Notes under the pieces: model-generated
Seen by the model: only the letters and a program-made list of their open reading frames with translations
What the model was told of the DNA's origin: nothing
Database searches by the model: none
Position numbers and translations under genes: made by a program
Source of the DNA: Mactromeris polynyma
Lineage: Eukaryota; Mollusca; Bivalvia; Venerida; Mactridae
Direction of reading: 5' to 3'
Length of the DNA stretch: 64,000 nucleotides
NCBI GenBank assembly: GCA_032209605.1
Contig: JASFXZ010000009.1
Span: forward strand, 12,263,553-12,327,552
Part shown: positions 58,948 through 64,000 of the stretch, in pieces
Layout: every line of letters starts with the position of its first letter
How positions within the stretch are numbered: position 1 is the stretch's first letter

Positions 58948-59616
58948 ATGGAGGATGAAGAGAAAAAACAAATATTACAACGTTATTATTTCAACGAGAA
59001 AAACCCTGCAGCTTATGCAGGTCCTCGGAAACTATTTAGTGTACTCGAAAAGAAATATCCGGAGACATTTACTATCGACTTTGTAAAACAATGGTTGAAT
59101 GATCAAGATGCATATTCCCTTCAGAAGCCGCGAAAGCATAGATTTAAGACGACTAACGTGCGAGTAACAGGAATTGGTGAACAGCTAGACATTGATCTAC
59201 TGTCCATGGCTAACCTCGCTGATGATAATGATGGGACGCGATTTTTGCTTTGCGCTATTGACATACTATCGAGGAAACTGTGGGTCAGATCGTTGAAAAA
59301 CAAGACCGCTAAAGTGGTATTGAGCGCTATGAAAGACATCCTGAATGACATTTCTCCGATGAAAATTAAGAAAATCCGTGCAGATAAAGGAAGCGAGTTC
59401 TCCAACCAGTGGTTTAAGAAGTACATGAAAGACGAGGATATCTACTTTTTCACTACGAATAATCCTCCAAAAAGCAATTTCGTCGAGAGAGCTCAGAGGA
59501 CATTGAAAGAAAAGCTGTATAGAATGATGAGACATAAGATAATTTACCGATATATCGATGAATTGCAAAACGTGGTTGAGACTTACAATACAGCCCCGCA
59601 TCGTAGTAGCATTTAA
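58948..59616 (+). CDS. Polinton-type integrase, left arm (C-terminally short)
   Basis: 222 residues with an N-terminal helical part (RYYFNEKNPAAYAGPRKLF) and a retroviral-type integrase core. Catalytic residues: Asp83 in QLDIDLLSM, Asp146 in RADKGSEF and Glu180 in NFVERAQRTLKE, a spacing of 34. The closest known style is the Polinton integrase and the C. elegans F54H12.3-like proteins ('NDGxxFLLxxIDxxSRxxWVxxLKNKT'). The frame stops at YNTAPHRSSI, right after the core, so the C-terminal part (often a chromodomain) is missing; both arms stop at the same point. The ATG follows a short 5' region within the arm. Whether the protein is made is unknown. Confidence 0.8.
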   Translation: MEDEEKKQILQRYYFNEKNPAAYAGPRKLFSVLEKKYPETFTIDFVKQWLNDQDAYSLQKPRKHRFKTTNVRVTGIGEQLDIDLLSMANLADDNDGTRFLLCAIDILSRKLWVRSLKNKTAKVVLSAMKDILNDISPMKIKKIRADKGSEFSNQWFKKYMKDEDIYFFTTNNPPKSNFVERAQRTLKEKLYRMMRHKIIYRYIDELQNVVETYNTAPHRSSI

Positions 59617-60885
59617 GTAATTTTTGTAAATGTCATTCTTGAGTCCCCCTCTTTTAAGATGTTCAAGTAGTAATTGTAAACCATATGACTCAACACCTTT
59701 TAAGCTCGATTTTTGTTCGCATTGTAATAGTTTAAGGAAGGGTGATATACAAAATGGTATTTAATAGGGAAACTTTAACCACGCTTCTATTGATAAGACC
59801 AGTGACTTTATTATATGTTTGTTGGTACATAAAGTAGGACCATTAAAATCGTCATGACATCATGAAGAAGCTTTAGTTTGTTAAGTATAAAATTACATAT
59901 ACAATGTACCTACAATCCCAAATAATCGGAAATGTGAACTACGGCTTTCCATACCATTTTTATCTAACGATAAATCAAACGTTAAAAATATGTTAACTAA
60001 AGAATGTTATATGATAATGCGACAAACTTGTTGAAATGGTTTTGAGTCAGCGTTGCTTTAACAATACAACAATACAGTGATACGTCGCTACTGTGGTCAG
60101 GCATTCCGTTTTCTAAAAATGTTTTTATATACTTTTTGAATAGTCATAGCAACATTGTGTACAATTTTGTAACACTTACAGCTCAATTTGTTTAAACGTA
60201 TTATAAAAACCTACGACTTATATGTATATATTCTTAACATTTACTTAACAAATTTGATATTTAAATTGTTGTATCATCGGTATCAGCGTTAGGAAAGGTT
60301 TGTCGTGAAAAACGCATCATACTATTAAGCGAAAATATAGAAATTAAGCGGAAATAATGTAGAACTTCATGTCACGGTTGAAAATGATTCGATAAAAATG
60401 TATAGGATTTTAAATTCTAAAAACCATATAAAAAATTGTATAACAATAAATTGTTATTTCATCTACATTGGAAAGAAATTTTTGAACTGGATACCTAGTG
60501 TCAGTTTTAATTCAACATTTTCTCATAGTGAACATAGAAGTTTTTATATACTCTTAGTTAAATGGTAAACACCCTCTATTGGATAAACGATCGAGAAAGA
60601 GAAGTCACAAAGCAACACCTTTGTTTATTAGATACATTTATTTTCTTTCTAAATCATCTACAGATAATTACATTTCTTTAATATAAAAGCATGAGTTTTA
60701 ATAAAATAGACACATTTTTTGTTTGCTTTATCCAGATAGAACAAATGAATGTTGTCAGTCAATTCGTTGATAGAAATGTCACAGATCATAAATTTTTTTA
60801 TACAAAAGACATGTAGCACACTTTAGCTTCGACAATATCGTTTTACTATTAGCCCGACAAGTTCGACAGTCCTGTTATATCACTA
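59617..60885. other. Non-coding part of the left arm
   Basis: AT-rich, no frame over 60 codons recognised. It mirrors 61278-62726 of the right arm. Confidence 0.5.
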
Positions 60886-61245
60886 TCACTCAGTATCTTC
60901 CATTTGTTCCGTATCTTCTTCATCTTCCAACTGTGGAGTAACGTAATTGTCCAGCACTTTATCAAACAGAAATCTCCGTTTAAGAATGGCGTACTTTAAG
61001 GCTTCCTCCCCTTCGTAGTGTTCTGTTGCAATGAGTTGATTGACTGTCTTCTTTATCGCTTTATAGATGGGAACTTTCTTCATAGCATCGAACCACACCA
61101 GTTTACTACCGAAAATGTTCATCATGGCTTTCCTGTAAGTGCTTTTCATGTCCTCAAAGACATTTTCTCTGGCTTCAGTTTCACTGATCTCGGTATCTTC
61201 TTCCATAAGCTTATTCACATCGGCTTCATACTGCGACTGACACAT
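60886..61245 (-). CDS. Central acidic hypothetical protein of the palindromic element
   Basis: 119 residues in the single-copy centre, starting at ATG 61245. The frame is also open upstream for at least 15 codons into the right arm (…QYLPDETFD before the Met), so the gene may start there or have an upstream exon. It is rich in Glu/Lys, probably helical, with a very acidic C-terminus (LEDEEDTEQMEDTE). I do not recognise it. As the only unique sequence in the element it may be a remnant of an internal Polinton gene. Confidence 0.45.
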   Translation of the reverse strand: MCQSQYEADVNKLMEEDTEISETEARENVFEDMKSTYRKAMMNIFGSKLVWFDAMKKVPIYKAIKKTVNQLIATEHYEGEEALKYAILKRRFLFDKVLDNYVTPQLEDEEDTEQMEDTE

Positions 61246-62230
61246 ATCAAACGTTTCATCTGGAAGATACTGAGTGATAGTGATATAACAGGACTGTCGA
61301 ACTTGTCGGGCTAATAGTAAAACGATATTGTCGAAGCTAAAGTGTGCTACATGTCTTGTGTATAAAATATTTTATGATCTGTGACATTTCTATCAACGAA
61401 TTGACTGACAACATTCATTTGTTCCATCTGGATAAAACAAACAAAAAATGTGTCTATTTTATTAAAACTCATGCTTTTATATTAAAGAAATGTAATTATC
61501 TGTAGATGATTTAGAAAGAAAATAAATGTATCTAATAAACAAAGGTGTTGCTTTGTGACTTCTCTTTCTCGATCGTTTATCCAATAGAGGGTGTTTACCA
61601 TTTAACTAAGAGTATATAAAAACTTCTATGTTCACTATGAGAAAATGTTGAATTAAAACTGACACTAGGTATCCAGTTCAAAAATTTCTTTTCAATGTAG
61701 ATGAAATAACAATTTATTGTTATACAATTTTTTATATGGTTTTTAGAATTTAAAATCCTATACATTTTTATCGAATCATTTTCAACAGTGACATGAAGTT
61801 CTACATTATTTCCGCTTAATTTCTATATTTTCGCTTATGATGCGTTTTTCACGACAAACCTTTCCTAACGCAGATACCGATGATACAACAATTTAAATAT
61901 CAAATTTGTTAAGTAAATGTTAAGAACATATATATATAAGTCGTAGGTTTTTATAATACGTTTAAACAAATTGAGCTGTAAGTGTTACAGAATTGCACAA
62001 TGTTGCTATGACTATTCAAAAAGTATATAAAAACATTTTTAGAAAACGGAATGCCTGACCACAGTAGCGACGTATCACTGTATTGTTGTATTGTTAAAGC
62101 AACGCTGACTCAAAACCATTTCAACAAGTTTGTCGCATTATCATATAACATTCTTTAGTTAACATATTTTTAACGTTTGACTTATCGTTAGATAAAAATG
62201 GTATGGAAAGCCGTAGTTCACATTTCCGAA

Positions 62231-62418
62231 GTTAGCTTTATAATGTATACCGAAGTTAATAAAATGGATGTCAATTGTTGTCATGGTAAAGGTTTTTCTG
62301 TATTGAAAATGCTATTCAAATACGTTAATACGTTAATCTAATACTCAAATATGTTTACATAATGATCATCATTTCTGTTGACCAGAGTTTATCAATAAAT
62401 GTATTTTTTCACCTGGAT
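62231..62418. other. Insertion of about 190 bp present only in the right arm
   Basis: The right arm carries this segment between ACATTTCCGA and TTATTTGGGATTGTAGG. The left arm joins these directly (about 59920). No inverted ends or frame are visible. It explains most of the length difference between arms. Confidence 0.7.
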
Positions 62419-62726
62419 TATTTGGGATTGTAGGTACATTGTATATGTAATTTTATACTTAACAAACTAAAGCTTCTTCATGATGTCATGACGATTTTAA
62501 TGGTCCTACTTAATGTACCAACAAACATATAATAAAGTCACTGGTCTTATCAATAGAAGCGTGGTTAAAGTTTCCCTATTAAATACCATTTTGTATATCA
62601 CCCTTCCTTAAACTATTACAATGCGAACAAAAATCGAGCTTAAAAGGTGTTGAGTCATATGGTTTACAATTACTACTTGAACATCTTAAAAGAGGGGGAC
62701 TCAAGAATGACATTTACAAAAATTAC

Positions 62727-63395
62727 TTAAATGCTACTACGATGCGGGGTTGTATTGTAACTCTCAACCACGTTTTGCAATTCATCGATATATCGGTAAA
62801 TTATCTTATGTCTCATCATTCTATACAGCTTTTCTTTCAATGTCCTCTGAGCTCTCTCGACGAAATTGCTTTTTGGAGGATTATTCGTAGTGAAAAAGTA
62901 GATATCCTCGTCTTTCATGTACTTCTTAAACCACTGGTTGGAGAACTCGCTTCCTTTATCTGCACGGATTTTCTTAATTTTCATCGGAGAAATGTCATTC
63001 AGTATGTCTTTCATAGCGCTCAATACCACTTTAGCGGTCTTGTTTTTCAACGATCTGACCCACAGATTCCTCGATAGTATGTCAATAGCGCAAAGCAAAA
63101 ATCGCGTCCCATCATTATCATCAGCGAGGTTAGCCATGGACAGTAGATCAATGTCTAGCTGTTCACCAATTCCTGTTACTCGCACGTTAGTCGTCTTAAA
63201 TCTATGCTTTCGCGGCTTCTGAAGGGAATATGCATCTTGATCATTCAACCATTGTTTTACAAAGTCGATAGTAAATGTCTCCGGATATTTCTTTTCGAGT
63301 ACACTAAATAGTTTCCGAGGACCTGCATAAGCTGCAGGGTTTTTCTCGTTGAAATAATAACGTTGTAATATTTGTTTTTTCTCTTCATCCTCCAT
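62727..63395 (-). CDS. Polinton-type integrase, right arm (C-terminally short)
   Basis: Inverted copy of the left-arm gene, also 222 residues. It differs at three positions that I see (Lys110 to Asn, Thr212 to Ser, Ala216 to Thr). Catalytic Asp83, Asp146 and Glu180 are kept. The same early stop shows that truncation preceded the duplication or that arm-to-arm conversion keeps them alike. Confidence 0.8.
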   Translation of the reverse strand: MEDEEKKQILQRYYFNEKNPAAYAGPRKLFSVLEKKYPETFTIDFVKQWLNDQDAYSLQKPRKHRFKTTNVRVTGIGEQLDIDLLSMANLADDNDGTRFLLCAIDILSRNLWVRSLKNKTAKVVLSAMKDILNDISPMKIKKIRADKGSEFSNQWFKKYMKDEDIYFFTTNNPPKSNFVERAQRTLKEKLYRMMRHKIIYRYIDELQNVVESYNTTPHRSSI

Positions 63396-63693
63396 ATTTC
63401 CGCGAATCTTTAATCTCCTCTAATGCACGAGCTAACGCGAGTACTGATATCGAACAAAATGAACTTCTTTATATGATAAAAGCGTTTTATATTATGCTCT
63501 CGCAGTTTAACAGTACGATGTCTTATCTGAAAACCCGATGTCAAGATGTATAACTGTAGCGACAACAACGACTAGTTTCGCGGTAGTTACTTCCTCTGTA
63601 TTATGTGCCGAATCAACCGCATTTGACGCGTATAGGCTTTGTGAGGATGCGAACAATTGTTCTATCATCAGAGTTGATGCGTACTAGTATGGT

Positions 63694-63775
63694 ACCGCAA
63701 TGAGCAAGGCACCACAATGAGCAAGGCACCACAAGGAGCAAGGCACCACAAGGAGCAAGGCACCACAATGTGGTG
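63694..63775 (-). repeat. 17-bp tandem repeat near the right end of the element
   Basis: Complement of TTGTGGTGCCTTGCTCA, four units plus a partial one, in the mirrored position to the left array. Confidence 0.9.
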
Positions 63776-63807
63776 CTGACTCCTGTCAGTTTTCCTCTAC
63801 TAATATT

Positions 63808-64000
63808 CAGCCTATAGATGTGCAACATAAAAGCAATTTGATTTTTCCAGATAAAGCCCACCTTCATATAAACTCAATGTTTGTATTAAAAGTACAATAA
63901 ATGATCTTTTGACATTAATTAGATTAATGTGAACGCACGGGTAAATCTCACGTGACAATGGTAACTCAAACTAGATACTTAAGATGTTTATTCTCTTTCA
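63808..64000. other. No gene recognised
   Basis: Flank of the palindromic element to the window end; nothing identified. Confidence 0.4.

Larger units (their letters stand above)
58519..63807. mobile_element. Polinton/Maverick-derived palindromic element
   Basis: The element 58525-63801 (5277 bp) begins AGTAGAGGAAAACTG and ends with the complement ...CCTCTACT, flanked on both sides by AATATT (58519-58524, 63802-63807). AG...CT termini, 6-bp duplications and a retroviral-like integrase of this type are the known marks of Polintons/Mavericks. The arms 58525-60902 and 61261-63801 are near-identical inverted copies, leaving a centre of about 358 bp. The capsid, ATPase, protease and DNA polymerase genes of a full-length element are absent. 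AATATT is its own complement, so it could be part of the arms rather than a true duplication. Confidence 0.75.

Noticed and set aside
59121..59601. Frames on the strand opposite the integrases (101 and 111 codons; also 62742-63222)
   Set aside because: Antisense shadows of the integrase gene that occur in both arms for the same reason.

Overview
The window reads as nuclear DNA of an invertebrate animal. It is AT-rich and almost entirely intergenic, with eukaryotic transposons, pol III-type tRNA sequences and many minisatellites. The tRNA-Lys-headed SINE-like units, the 'GACGGACAAGGGC...TATGCCCC' repeat and the LINE/hAT relics resemble what I know from molluscs, especially bivalves. That placement is inference; no host gene settles the species.

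Layout. 1-4.2 kb: SINE-like and other short tandem repeats, then non-coding DNA. 4.2-10.96 kb: a 48-bp satellite of about 140 copies with nested higher-order repeats, ending in an inverted unit. 11.06-12.14 kb: a foldback element with long inverted arms and an 8-bp target duplication. 12.74-13.29 kb: a second MITE-like element. 14.02-30.43 kb: two nearly identical Ty3/gypsy (Metaviridae-type) retrotransposons in tandem on the minus strand, arranged LTR-internal-LTR-internal-LTR and bracketed by one candidate 4-bp target duplication. 31.83-34.64 kb: a 35-bp satellite. 34.97-35.46 kb: three tRNA or tRNA-like sequences, one a near-canonical tRNA-Lys(CTT). 36.5-37.5 kb: a 31-bp minisatellite. 38.3-39.65 kb: decayed LINE and hAT pieces. 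41.2-42.1 kb: the best host gene candidate, a small secreted six-cysteine peptide. 44.5-48.9 kb: nested, broken Tc1/mariner transposases running into a 47-bp minisatellite. 50.1-53.6 kb: a duplicated segment, a 39-bp minisatellite and a broken receptor-like reading frame. 58.5-63.8 kb: a 5.28-kb near-palindrome with 2.4-2.5-kb arms, each carrying a Polinton/Maverick-type integrase fragment, with AG...CT ends and a 6-bp AATATT duplication.

How the parts work together. In the retrotransposon, gag (capsid plus two CCHC knuckles) ends at a TAA directly after a GGGAAAC heptamer. The pol frame (protease, RT, RNase H, integrase with GPY/F-like motif) lies at -1 and is open through that point, and a 6-bp stem starts six nucleotides downstream, so -1 frameshifting is the likely route to Gag-Pol. 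The downstream copy keeps both genes intact; the other has gag broken by a 10-bp duplication. The remaining transposons are relics or non-autonomous forms.

Limits: everything was read by eye from sequence. Family names rest on motifs, not on searches. Most long open frames in the satellites are artefacts of stop-free repeat units and are not annotated as genes.
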